Under the pieces are notes generated by a model that saw only the letters and a program-made list of their open reading frames with translations, was not told where the DNA came from and ran no database searches. Source: a virus. From it: a stretch of 33,631 nt of DNA. The stretch is from positions 1 through 33,631 of IMG/VR virus record IMGVR_UViG_3300006752_000106. The stretch is one strand, 5' to 3'. Both the position numbers and the translations under genes were made by a program. Below, one piece after another: positions 1-6,907 of this stretch (positions are counted from its first letter, which is position 1; each line of letters opens with the position of its first letter).

Positions 1-102
1 GTTGACTGGAGCCATGGCGGGTACATCAAGAGCCGAACAGTTGAATGCTACGACTGCGGAGGCTCAGGCTTAATCGAAGTAGAACCTGAGGAAGAGGAGT
101 AG
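1..102 (+). CDS. C-terminal end of a small protein with a Cys-rich CxxCGGSG motif (partial)
   Basis: Frame 1 is open from the window edge to a TAG, giving the last 33 residues of a protein whose start lies outside the window. It contains CYDCGGSG followed by an acidic tail (EPEEEE). One CxxC pair followed by GGSG resembles half of a DnaJ-type or zinc-ribbon knuckle, so the missing N-terminal part probably carries the partner cysteines. That is inference. The gene runs straight into the next small gene (7-nt gap), as expected for a dense phage early operon. Function unknown. Confidence 0.6.
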   Translation, partial: VDWSHGGYIKSRTVECYDCGGSGLIEVEPEEEE

Positions 103-108
103 AGACTA

Positions 109-282
109 ATGACTACAATCAACATACACAACGTCGTAACCATGAAGCTGAAGGCTATCTCAGCAGAAGGAGATACTACTTGGAGAGACATGCTAGTGAC
201 AGACAGCGATGGTCACACATTTGTCTTTTGCTTCTTTGGTGAAGACATAGAGAACCTCAAACTAAATCTACAGGAGGTGTAA
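109..282 (+). CDS. Small hypothetical protein, 57 aa
   Basis: This short ORF (57 aa, starting MTTINIHN) fills the space between the partial gene at the edge and the next one, in the same orientation. A GAGGAG run at about 91-98 can serve as ribosome-binding site. The product alternates polar and hydrophobic residues (for example FVFCFFGEDIENLKL), suggesting a small beta-rich domain. It has no transmembrane segment and no motif I recognise. Support is position and spacing: a 7-nt gap upstream and a 5-nt gap before the next ATG, with its last codons forming that gene's AGGAGGT ribosome-binding site. Function unknown. Confidence 0.6.
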   Translation: MTTINIHNVVTMKLKAISAEGDTTWRDMLVTDSDGHTFVFCFFGEDIENLKLNLQEV

Positions 283-287
283 GTCAC

Positions 288-491
288 ATGGGTAAAGCAA
301 TCGAAACTCTAGCTTATCTAATCCAAAAGAAAGGAGGGGATATGTCCATAACAAGAGGTAAAGAAGGTGTGTCTTGGGCTATTGCAGTCACCTATCCTAC
401 CCAAGGTGGTTACACATGGTGGACTGAAGGGCTGCCGGGAGATAGCTTAGACAAGTTAGCTAACAAGGTGAACGGGAGGTTCAGTCGATGA
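288..491 (+). CDS. Small hypothetical protein, 67 aa
   Basis: The start is well supported by AGGAGGT (272-278, inside the end of the upstream gene) spaced suitably before ATG 288. The product is a soluble 67-residue protein with a basic N-terminal half and a Trp-rich stretch (YTWWTEGLPGDSLDKLANKV). The stop overlaps the next start as ATGA (488-491), which suggests translational coupling. I recognise no family. It sits in the cluster of small genes just upstream of dut. Confidence 0.65.
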   Translation: MGKAIETLAYLIQKKGGDMSITRGKEGVSWAIAVTYPTQGGYTWWTEGLPGDSLDKLANKVNGRFSR

Positions 492-709
492 ACCAACCCA
501 GAAGAGCTAGGTTTCTCTTAGTCCAAGGCTTAGACAGAGATGTAGTCTACAAGTTCCAATCTATAGGACATAGGGACAAGTGGGTAGCTGAGAACCTGTG
601 GGCTATAGAAGGTCACTACCAAAACCTAACAGCTAGGCAGGTGGATAAAACCTTATCTTTCAACAAAGACACAATCTACAGAACACTACAGGAGAACCCC
701 AATGACTGA
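488..709 (+). CDS. Small hypothetical protein, 73 aa
   Basis: A 73-residue soluble protein with a basic start (MNQPRRARFLLVQG) that is coupled to its upstream neighbour through an ATGA overlap and overlaps dut by 8 nt. GGGAGG at about 474-479 lies in the right place for a ribosome-binding site. The C-terminal half (YQNLTARQVDKTLSFNKDTI) is predicted mainly helical by eye. No motif allows a family assignment. Co-transcription with dut suggests early or replication-phase expression, but gives no function. Confidence 0.65.
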   Translation: MNQPRRARFLLVQGLDRDVVYKFQSIGHRDKWVAENLWAIEGHYQNLTARQVDKTLSFNKDTIYRTLQENPND

Positions 710-1157
710 ACTGTTTGAAGCTATGCAGATACACCTAATGCACAAGCATTCTAAGGTGCCAACCAAAGGATCCTCTAAGGCTGGAGGCTATGACCTGTAC
801 GCTAGTCAGTCTCTTGTGCTGTTCCCTAACGAGACAGGAGTAGTAGGCTGTGGGTTCCAAATGAGAATGCCTGAGGACATGTGCGCTATGGTCTGTAGTA
901 GATCAGGCTTAGCAGCTAAGAAAGGTATCTTCGTAAGCAACGCCCCAGGTATCCTAGATGCTGACTACCGAGGAGAGATTAAGGTTATCCTGCATAACTT
1001 AGGTCGCTCACCTTTTAGTGTCAGACCCGGAGACAGGGTAGCTCAGATGGTATTCCACAAAGTAGAAAGGACTAGCCTAAACCTTGTGGATACCTTCGAT
1101 ACTAATGATACAGATAGAGGCACAGGAGGATTAGGTTCTACAGGAGGTACATCCTAA
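702..1157 (+). CDS. dut: Deoxyuridine triphosphatase (dUTPase), trimeric type
   Basis: Hydrolyses dUTP to dUMP and pyrophosphate. This keeps uracil out of DNA and supplies dUMP for thymidylate synthesis, here presumably by the ThyX encoded at 10786. All five motifs of the trimeric family are visible in 151 aa: I, AGGYDLYA (27-34); II, RSGLA (67-71); III, GILDADYRGE (83-92) with the predicted catalytic Asp86; IV, GDRVAQ (110-115); V, RGTGGLGSTG (139-148). Length is normal for the family. In motif V the usual Phe (GFGSTG), which stacks on uracil, is Leu. The gene overlaps both neighbours (8 nt and 1 nt). Six of its eight Arg codons are AGA or AGG. Confidence 0.95.
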   Translation: MTELFEAMQIHLMHKHSKVPTKGSSKAGGYDLYASQSLVLFPNETGVVGCGFQMRMPEDMCAMVCSRSGLAAKKGIFVSNAPGILDADYRGEIKVILHNLGRSPFSVRPGDRVAQMVFHKVERTSLNLVDTFDTNDTDRGTGGLGSTGGTS

Positions 1158-1351
1158 TGCCCAAAGAATATAACAACATCAAGGAGGTAGAGGAAGACCT
1201 TCAGAAGTGGTTCAACTATAAGGACTACCTCATACAAAACAAGAAGGACTTCGAACCTAAGTACTGGGAGTGGGCTATGCACGAGAGTGCAACTAAGATT
1301 ACCTACCTCCATGCAACTAGGAACCAATGGATAGATGCAGGTCAACTATGA
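1157..1351 (+). CDS. Small hypothetical protein, 64 aa
   Basis: Starts on a TAATG junction with dut (the last A of its TAA is the A of the ATG), so translation is probably coupled. The product is 64 aa, charged and mostly helical (VEEDLQKWFNYKDYLIQNKKDFEPKYWEWAMHE is split by aromatic residues), with no membrane segment. The antisense ORF over the same bases is a shadow. No family recognised. Confidence 0.65.
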   Translation: MPKEYNNIKEVEEDLQKWFNYKDYLIQNKKDFEPKYWEWAMHESATKITYLHATRNQWIDAGQL

Positions 1352-1461
1352 ATACTGACCTACTATCTACGGTTGTATTCCTAGCTTGTCTAATTAGATT
1401 TGATTTGGTCATTGTGGTTATCCACAGATTTATTTCACTTCTAACCCTTGACAAAGGGTAA
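1348..1461 (+). CDS. Possible 37-aa membrane peptide
   Basis: A 37-residue ORF begins on an ATGA overlap with the previous gene and ends at TAA 1461. Its product is almost entirely hydrophobic in the middle (LLSTVVFLACLI, then DLVIVVI) with flanking charged residues, which fits one transmembrane helix. The ATGA coupling is the main support for translation. The ORF also covers a TTGACA hexamer, so the bases may instead be non-coding promoter DNA. It could be a small membrane-active early protein. Low certainty. Confidence 0.35.
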   Translation: MNTDLLSTVVFLACLIRFDLVIVVIHRFISLLTLDKG

Positions 1462-1481
1462 TCAAAGACCCATTCTATGTA
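1448..1481 (+). promoter_or_regulatory. Candidate promoter before the replication genes
   Basis: TTGACA (1448-1453) matches the bacterial sigma70 -35 consensus exactly. The best -10 at 17-nt spacing is only CATTCT; TATGTA at 1476-1481 is closer to consensus but 22 nt away. GGTAATCAAA (1457-1466) recurs in similar form in the two other left-arm gaps (5138 and 5730). It is the first substantial non-coding gap in the left arm and lies just before the helicase gene, so a promoter here makes sense. Activity is inferred. Confidence 0.35.
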
Positions 1482-1485
1482 ACCA

Positions 1486-1555
1486 TACTAAGGATATCCT
1501 AAGTCATATCATTACTCTATTACATATAGTAGTTATGTACTAAGGATATCCTAAG
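1486..1555 (+). repeat. Two 18-bp direct repeats with palindromic core flanking an AT-rich stretch
   Basis: TACTAAGGATATCCTAAG occurs exactly at 1486-1503 and again at 1538-1555. Each copy is centred on the perfect 10-bp palindrome AGGATATCCT. The 34 nt between them contain only 8 G/C. A further inverted repeat, TACATA (1521-1526) with TATGTA (1534-1539), leads into the second copy, and TATGTA also precedes the first (1476-1481). The pair lies directly before the primase-helicase ribosome-binding site (AAGGAAGGA). Paired operators for a dimeric regulator, or iterons of a replication origin, both fit. The sequence does not decide between them. Confidence 0.7.
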
Positions 1556-1568
1556 GAAGGAACTTACA

Positions 1569-3221
1569 ATGCCTCAGCTAAGTCACAAGCCATGTCCTTA
1601 CCCAGGTTGTGATTCGAGTGATGCCTTCAGCTTTAATACAGATAGGGGTATTGGTTATTGTCATTCCTGTAGTAATAGTTACCCAAAGAAAGGAGTTCAG
1701 TATGAGGAACACTTCCTTGTAGAGTACCCTACTAAGTACAGTAGAAAGGCTACTCCAAACATCTTTCGTCAAAAACAGGAAACTGAAGGAACTGACTACA
1801 TGCAACAACAGACGAACGTCGTTAGCATCAATACCACTAAGGCTTACAAGGCTGACAGAGGTATCACTGAGGCTACCATGAGAGCTTATGGTGTAGAGAC
1901 TTCCATAACCTCTGAAGGTGTTAGTCTCGAACAGTTCTACCCTTACCCTAGTGGAGGTAGAAAGATTAGGACACTACCTAAATCCTTTAAGGCTGACAGA
2001 GGATTTAAGTCAGACGAACTATTCGGAATGGATAAGTTCAATGCTGGGTCAGCTAAGGCTTGCACGATAACTGAAGGAGAGGTTGATGCTATGTCAGCCT
2101 TCCAGATGTTAGATTCTAAGTACCCTGTTGTGTCACTTCCTTCAGCTAACCCAAGTCGTAGGTTATTTGAGAAGTGTAAGGATTGGTTGTCATCCTTTGA
2201 GAAAATCTACGTGTCCTTCGACAGTGACGGTAAGAGTGATGCAGTAGCAGCTAAGCTGTGTGCTTTATTTCCTAACCGTATCTATCGTGTGTCACATGAC
2301 AAGTACAAGGACGCCAATGAGTTCTTACAGGATGGTGCTGGCTACGCTTACAAGAGTGCTTGGTGGAATGCTAACAAGTACACCCCTGAGAATGTCTTCA
2401 ACACTACTGACCAGTTCCTGAGTATCTATAACGAAGGAGAGGACAGTAAGTACCTACCTACAGGCATTGAGGTTTTGGATCAGGCTATCTTAGGTCTAAT
2501 GCAGGGTCACTTCACTATCTTTCAGGCACCTGAGGGAATAGGTAAGACGGAGTTCATGCGGTTCTTAGAGTACAACATCTTACTGAACCACGCAGATGTA
2601 CCTATCGCTATATGGCACAACGAAGAGAGCAAGCGTAGGTCACTCTTAGGCTTAGTGTCCTATGACTTAGGTTTGAACCTAACTAGGAAGGACTTAGTTG
2701 AGGCTCACTCTATGGATAAGGAGGTAGAGGGCAGCATCCGGTCGTTGACTAAGAATGGGATGCTATACCAGTTTACTATGGGTGTAGAAGATGATCCTAT
2801 GGAGCTGCTAGACAGGATTAGGTTCTTTGCTACAGCCTGTGAGTGTAAGTACATCTTCTTCGAACCTATCCAAGACTTAGGTTACAGTAAGCACGGTGAT
2901 GGTACGCTTGAGCAGTTCCTGTCTGAGCTATCAACTAAGTTAGCTAGGCTGGCTACTGAACTGAACGTAGGTATCATAACGATTGCCCACGAGAATGACG
3001 AAGGTCAGATTAGAGACTGCCGTATGATAGGTAAGAGAGCCTCAGTGGTTGTCAAACTATCTAGGGATAAGTTCGCTGAGTCAGACACTGAGCGTAATAC
3101 AACTACCTTAACTGTCATTAAGAACAGACCAGCAGGAACTACAGGTTTCGGAGGTCAGTTGCTATTCGATCCTGATAGCTTCACCCTGTCTGAGACATAC
3201 CCTTCATCCTTTGAGGATTAA
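1569..3221 (+). CDS. Primase-helicase (T7 gp4-like)
   Basis: Bifunctional replisome enzyme: an N-terminal primase makes RNA primers and a C-terminal hexameric helicase unwinds the lagging-strand template. In 550 aa one sees the zinc finger (C9, C14, C31, C34), TOPRIM motifs (E169 in ITEGEVDA; D218 and D220 in SFDSDG), Walker A APEGIGKT (K326), Walker B IFFEP (E432), the AHEND sensor region, and R520 in KNRPAG where T7 gp4 has its arginine finger. T7 gp4 is 566 aa, so this is full length. An in-frame ATG at 1800 (residue 78), with GAAGGA 9 nt upstream, would give a form lacking the zinc finger, as T7 gp4B does. It lies after the repeat region and before the polymerase. Confidence 0.95.
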   Translation: MPQLSHKPCPYPGCDSSDAFSFNTDRGIGYCHSCSNSYPKKGVQYEEHFLVEYPTKYSRKATPNIFRQKQETEGTDYMQQQTNVVSINTTKAYKADRGITEATMRAYGVETSITSEGVSLEQFYPYPSGGRKIRTLPKSFKADRGFKSDELFGMDKFNAGSAKACTITEGEVDAMSAFQMLDSKYPVVSLPSANPSRRLFEKCKDWLSSFEKIYVSFDSDGKSDAVAAKLCALFPNRIYRVSHDKYKDANEFLQDGAGYAYKSAWWNANKYTPENVFNTTDQFLSIYNEGEDSKYLPTGIEVLDQAILGLMQGHFTIFQAPEGIGKTEFMRFLEYNILLNHADVPIAIWHNEESKRRSLLGLVSYDLGLNLTRKDLVEAHSMDKEVEGSIRSLTKNGMLYQFTMGVEDDPMELLDRIRFFATACECKYIFFEPIQDLGYSKHGDGTLEQFLSELSTKLARLATELNVGIITIAHENDEGQIRDCRMIGKRASVVVKLSRDKFAESDTERNTTTLTVIKNRPAGTTGFGGQLLFDPDSFTLSETYPSSFED

Positions 3222-3225
3222 GAAT

Positions 3226-5124
3226 ATGACTAAGGTCGTAGCTATGGACATAGAAACAGACGACCTAGATGCTACCTGTATTTGGTGCATCTGCACTGAG
3301 GATGTTAAGACAGGTGAGCAGCATCAATTCACCTACGTTGACAAGTCAGAAGCTGAGAAGCAAAGGTTCACCGACTACTGTGCAACTGTTGATCGTTTCG
3401 TATTCCACAACGGCATTCAGTTTGATGTACCTGTAGTCAACAAACTACTTGGTCCTGTCATACCTGAGGCTAAGGTGCTAGACACTTTAGTAGTCAGTAG
3501 GTTCTTGAACTACGACAACGAACCAGTCAAAGGCGTCAAAGGTAGGCACAGCTTGGAGTACTGGGGTAGGCGGCTAGGCTTACACAAAGGTAACTTCAAA
3601 GACTTCTCAGACCTAAGCCACGAGATGTTAGACTACTGTAGGAATGACGTAGACATAACTGTTAGGCTCTACAAGAGGTTCCTACCTGAGTTGAATGCTC
3701 CAGGCTTAGACACAGAACACAGTATCCAAAGGCTGTGTCAGAAGATGCACGAGAATGGTTTCGACTTCAACAAAGAAGAAGCCTTAGTGTGTCTATCTGA
3801 AGTTCAATCTCGTATGGCTAACCTTGAAGCTAGGTTTCAAGTAGACTTCCCACCTAAATTGGAGGTAGTCAACGAACTAAAAGATAGGAGAAAGAAAGAT
3901 GGTACGCCTGTCGCTTCTGTGCTTAAGGCTAGAGGTAGCTATCCTAAGACTGAGACTAAGGATGAGAAGCTGCTTTGTTACGATTGGGTCAAGTTTAAAC
4001 CGGGCAGTCCGAAAGACAGAATAGAACGTCTTTGGGAAGCTGGCTGGAAACCTACCGAAAAAACTAAAGGACACATCCTCTACCTTAGAGATGGACAAGA
4101 CATACCTGAGAAGGAAGAAAGGTTCAGAGTGTATGGTTGGATGTGTAACGAAACTAACTTAGCTACCCTACCAAGTACTGCTCCTGAGGGGGCTAAGGGA
4201 CTGGCTGAGTGGCTAACCCTAGAAGGACGCAGGTCTTCCCTAGAGGAGTGGATAGGCTGCGAAGCTAGAACTAATGACGGTAGGATACACGGTAGGTTCC
4301 AACATATAGGTGCATGGACTGGCCGTATGGCTCACTCATCCCCCAATCAAGCCAACATCCCGGCTATGTTCCACGGTGAACCTAAGTCAGTTGTTGACCA
4401 AGTGAAGGACAAATATGATGGGAGATTACGATCTCTTTTTATGGTTCCTAGCGATTGTTATCTTGTTGGAACTGATGCTGAAGGCATCCAACTCAGGGTA
4501 CTCGCTCATCTTATGAACTCAGAGGAGTATGTTGAGGCTATCGTATCAGGTAAGAAGGAGGACGAAACTGACATACATAATGTAAACCGCAAAGCCTTAG
4601 ACATGAGCCACATAACTAGGGACATGGCTAAGACATTCATCTACGCTTTCCTCCTTGGAGCAGGCGTAGCTAAGATAGCTGAGATACTTAAGGTTAACAC
4701 CAAAGAAGCTGGTCAGGCTGTTGAGAACTTCACTCAGTCTATCTCAGGCTTAGCTAAACTTAAGAATGAGATTGTTCCTGAGGCAGCAGCTAAAGGACAC
4801 TTCATTGGACTAGACGGAAGGAAAGTTAAAACACCATCTCAGCATAAGACTCTAGCTGGTATGCTACAGAATGGTGAAGCAGTTGTGATGAAACACTCAG
4901 CACTGCTTTGGACTAAGCAGCTAGATGAAAGAGGCATAGACTACAAGTTAGTGACATGGCCTCACGATGAATGGCAAACGGAGGTCAGAGGTGACAGACA
5001 AACAGCCGAAACAGTTGGACTTATTCAGAGACTTTCGATTGAAACAACGGGAGATAAACTCAAAGTCTTCTGCCCTCTCGCAGGAAGCAGCGATATCGGA
5101 AGAAACTGGGGAGAAACACACTGA
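3226..5124 (+). CDS. Family A DNA polymerase with 3'-5' exonuclease (T7 gp5-like)
   Basis: Replicative polymerase, 632 aa from ATG 3226. That start is preferred over an in-frame TTG at 3211 because GAGGA (3213-3217) lies 8 nt before it and follows the helicase stop closely. The proofreading domain shows Exo I MDIET (D8, E10), Exo II HNGIQFD and Exo III YCRNDVD. The polymerase domain shows motif A DAEGIQLR (D417), motif B RDMAKTFIY (K469, Y473) and motif C HDE (580-582). Y473 sits where T7 has Y526 (E. coli Pol I F762); Tyr here is usual in lytic T7-like phages. It is somewhat shorter than T7 gp5 (704 aa). The short overlapping ORF at its 3' end in another frame looks like a shadow. Confidence 0.95.
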   Translation: MTKVVAMDIETDDLDATCIWCICTEDVKTGEQHQFTYVDKSEAEKQRFTDYCATVDRFVFHNGIQFDVPVVNKLLGPVIPEAKVLDTLVVSRFLNYDNEPVKGVKGRHSLEYWGRRLGLHKGNFKDFSDLSHEMLDYCRNDVDITVRLYKRFLPELNAPGLDTEHSIQRLCQKMHENGFDFNKEEALVCLSEVQSRMANLEARFQVDFPPKLEVVNELKDRRKKDGTPVASVLKARGSYPKTETKDEKLLCYDWVKFKPGSPKDRIERLWEAGWKPTEKTKGHILYLRDGQDIPEKEERFRVYGWMCNETNLATLPSTAPEGAKGLAEWLTLEGRRSSLEEWIGCEARTNDGRIHGRFQHIGAWTGRMAHSSPNQANIPAMFHGEPKSVVDQVKDKYDGRLRSLFMVPSDCYLVGTDAEGIQLRVLAHLMNSEEYVEAIVSGKKEDETDIHNVNRKALDMSHITRDMAKTFIYAFLLGAGVAKIAEILKVNTKEAGQAVENFTQSISGLAKLKNEIVPEAAAKGHFIGLDGRKVKTPSQHKTLAGMLQNGEAVVMKHSALLWTKQLDERGIDYKLVTWPHDEWQTEVRGDRQTAETVGLIQRLSIETTGDKLKVFCPLAGSSDIGRNWGETH

Positions 5125-5199
5125 ACCACTTGACACAGATAACCAAACATGATAAGACTTCCAATCTTAAACTAAATCCCACAATAGGAGACAGTACAG
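5125..5199 (+). promoter_or_regulatory. Candidate promoter/leader before the SSB gene
   Basis: This 75-nt gap holds TTGACA (5130-5135) followed 8 nt from its first base by GATAACCAAA (5138-5147), the same arrangement as at 1448-1466. A clear -10 is missing: 17-nt spacing gives TAAGAC and CATGAT is only 12 nt away. TAGGAG before ATG 5200 is a good ribosome-binding site. A separate promoter for SSB, which is needed in large amounts, would be reasonable, but this is inference. Confidence 0.3.
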
Positions 5200-5709
5200 A
5201 TGGGTAAGATTAACAAATCAGGTATCATTGAGGCTGAAATCTCATGGCCTAAACTCTTTGAGTTCAATAAGGACACTAAGTACAAGCCAGATGGTGAGTA
5301 CTCCTGTGTAGCTACGTTCTCAGAGGATCAGAAGAAGAAGCTGTTGGACACTGCGGTTCCAGCCAGTAGAATTAAAGACCTGGGGAATGGTTCCTATCAG
5401 CTTACGTTCAGACGACCTCACAATAAACCTAACTGGGAAGGTTGGTCGCCTCAGCCTCGTGTATTCGATCATAAGGCTGCTGAGATTAGAATGAAGGCTG
5501 AAGAGAGTGCTGAGATTGGTCAGTACATTCAACCTTGGAACCCCCAAGATGATGGTCTAATCGGTAACGGCACTAAAGCTAAGATCAAATACTCTGTGTA
5601 TAAGGGAGACAACTCCTTGTACGAGAGCATCACACTGGAAGCTGTAGGTGTACTTGATCTAGTGTCTTTCAAACCTGAAGGTGGTTCTAGCTCAGGCGTT
5701 AGTTTCTAG
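5200..5709 (+). CDS. Single-stranded DNA-binding protein (gp2.5/DUF2815-like)
   Basis: The 169-aa product resembles the phage SSB-like family with an OB fold: an N-terminal GIIEAEISWPKLFE, a GEYSCVATFSEDQKKKL segment, and a C-terminal LEAVGVLDLVSF. It would coat single-stranded DNA at the fork and coordinate polymerase and helicase. Its place directly after the DNA polymerase supports this. T7 gp2.5 ends in a strongly acidic tail closing with Phe; here the tail is Gly/Ser-rich (EGGSSSGVSF) and keeps only the final Phe, so partner contacts may differ. Family assignment is by pattern and context. Confidence 0.75.
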   Translation: MGKINKSGIIEAEISWPKLFEFNKDTKYKPDGEYSCVATFSEDQKKKLLDTAVPASRIKDLGNGSYQLTFRRPHNKPNWEGWSPQPRVFDHKAAEIRMKAEESAEIGQYIQPWNPQDDGLIGNGTKAKIKYSVYKGDNSLYESITLEAVGVLDLVSFKPEGGSSSGVSF

Positions 5710-5790
5710 GGTACCTAACCTGTGTAGGGGGTAACTAAAACAGGCTCAAGCCTACACCTTGGGTCTACCTTAGAACAGAAAGATAGTTAG
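5710..5790 (+). promoter_or_regulatory. Intergenic gap with third GRTAAYYAAA motif and a loose inverted repeat
   Basis: GGTAACTAAA (5730-5739) is the third copy of the 10-mer seen at 1457 and 5138, here without TTGACA. It lies in the loop of an inverted repeat, GTGTAGG (5722-5728) with CCTACAC (5751-5757). No T-run follows, so it does not look like a terminator. Possibly regulatory; nothing else is visible. Confidence 0.25.
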
Positions 5791-6069
5791 ATGACAGACT
5801 ATGTTAAACTGCTAACTGAATTTGAAGGTTGTTGGAATGTAATAACTGAACTAGAAGACTTATCTGAATTGGTAGATGGTTTAGGTGAAACTTTTGCAGC
5901 ATCCAAGATAGATAAGATCATTAAAGATTACGATGTTTCCTTCGACATCTTCTTTAGAAAACTGGAGGACCACTTCTCAGACTTAGTTGACGGACCTCTT
6001 CCAGAAACATTTTATGATGATGAGGAGGCGAGTTATGACTCAGAAGGAAATAACAACTTTAGTCGGTGA
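5791..6069 (+). CDS. Acidic hypothetical protein, 92 aa
   Basis: Strongly acidic, largely helical 92-residue protein (ELEDLSELVDGLGE; tail DDEEASYDSEG). Its 3' end overlaps the start of the Cas4-like nuclease gene by 35 nt, and the acidic tail codons also supply that gene's GAGGAGG ribosome-binding site. The ribosome-binding site before its own ATG is weak (AGAAAGA). No motif identifies it. Small acidic phage proteins sometimes mimic DNA or bind host enzymes, but nothing here shows that. Confidence 0.6.
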   Translation: MTDYVKLLTEFEGCWNVITELEDLSELVDGLGETFAASKIDKIIKDYDVSFDIFFRKLEDHFSDLVDGPLPETFYDDEEASYDSEGNNNFSR

Positions 6070-6907
6070 TATCTATTCAGTTGTAAAAGGCAAAGGTGGT
6101 TGGCACAACTACATAGCCAGTATGCTAGGCAAAGAAATAACTGAGCTTTCTAATTCTAGGTTTTCTAAACCTGAGGCTTACCGTTCTAGGTTGTCTATGT
6201 CAGGTATTGGTACACCATGTAAGAGAAAACTTTGGTACAAGATTAACGAACCAAGGGAGGCTACCGGCAATAAAGGTAGTGACCTACTTAAATTCTTCTT
6301 TGGTGATGTAATTGAATCTTTAGTTCTTAACTTAGCTAAGGCTGCTGGACACACTGTAACAGGTGAGCAGACTAAGATGGAACTCTACGGAGTCAGAGGG
6401 CATAGGGATGCTGTCATAGATGGTATGACTGTCGATGTTAAGTCAGCTTCTCCTTTCTCCTTCCAGAAGTTTAAGAAGGGACAGCTAAGAGAACAAGACA
6501 GCTTTGGTTATATCTCTCAGCTTTCTTCTTATGTAGCAGCAGCTAAGGATGACCCAGAAGTTACAGACAAAACTAATGGTGCCTTCTTAGTTGTAGATAA
6601 AGTCTCAGGTGAAATCCTGTTGGACGTGCATGACTTCAGTAAGGACATTGAGAATAAGCCTAAGGAGATTGATGGCATCAAGGCTATGGTGGCTGCTCCA
6701 TTCCCTCCGGGTCGCCTTGATCCTGTACCTCAGTACAGAGACAGTGCCAACCTGAAGCTATGCTCTACATGCAACTACTGTGAGTTCAAGAAGGTGTGCT
6801 GGCCTGAGCTTAGGTCGTTTGTGTACGCTTCAGGTCTTCAGCATCTGGTCAAAGTGGAGCAAGAACCTAGAGTTCCTGAGTATCTTCCTAATGACCTACA
6901 GTTTTAG
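6035..6907 (+). CDS. Cas4/RecB-like PD-(D/E)XK exonuclease with iron-sulphur cysteines
   Basis: Likely DNA exonuclease for host DNA breakdown or processing of phage replication intermediates, in the role T7 gene 6 plays. I take ATG 6035 (290 aa) because GAGGAGG lies just before it; an in-frame ATG at 5987 has no such site. Visible are the nuclease core GHRDAVIDG (D125), VDVKSA (D134, K136) and QLSSY (Q162, Y166). The four-cysteine pattern of Cas4/AddB Fe-S nucleases is present: C62 near the N-terminus and C243, C246, C249, C255 in CSTCNYCEFKKVC near the C-terminus (one more Cys than needed). No CRISPR array or other cas gene is near, so it is a replication or recombination nuclease, not an adaptation module. 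Confidence 0.85.
   Translation: MTQKEITTLVGDIYSVVKGKGGWHNYIASMLGKEITELSNSRFSKPEAYRSRLSMSGIGTPCKRKLWYKINEPREATGNKGSDLLKFFFGDVIESLVLNLAKAAGHTVTGEQTKMELYGVRGHRDAVIDGMTVDVKSASPFSFQKFKKGQLREQDSFGYISQLSSYVAAAKDDPEVTDKTNGAFLVVDKVSGEILLDVHDFSKDIENKPKEIDGIKAMVAAPFPPGRLDPVPQYRDSANLKLCSTCNYCEFKKVCWPELRSFVYASGLQHLVKVEQEPRVPEYLPNDLQF

Noticed and set aside
3211-3225. TTG start giving a five-residue longer polymerase
   Set aside because: It overlaps the helicase stop and has no better ribosome-binding site than ATG 3226, which follows GAGGA at good distance.
4967-5152. 61-aa ORF overlapping the 3' end of the DNA polymerase
   Set aside because: It lies almost wholly within the polymerase in another frame, where the polymerase frame has clear motif C and C-terminal similarity; low-complexity charged product.
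6780-6890. Longer N-terminus for endonuclease I
   Set aside because: These codons lie out of frame within the conserved cysteine end of the exonuclease and extend beyond the family's length.
6035-6907. CRISPR-related locus, because of the Cas4-like protein
   Set aside because: I see no repeat-spacer array and no other cas gene; nuclease context is the replication module next to endonuclease I.
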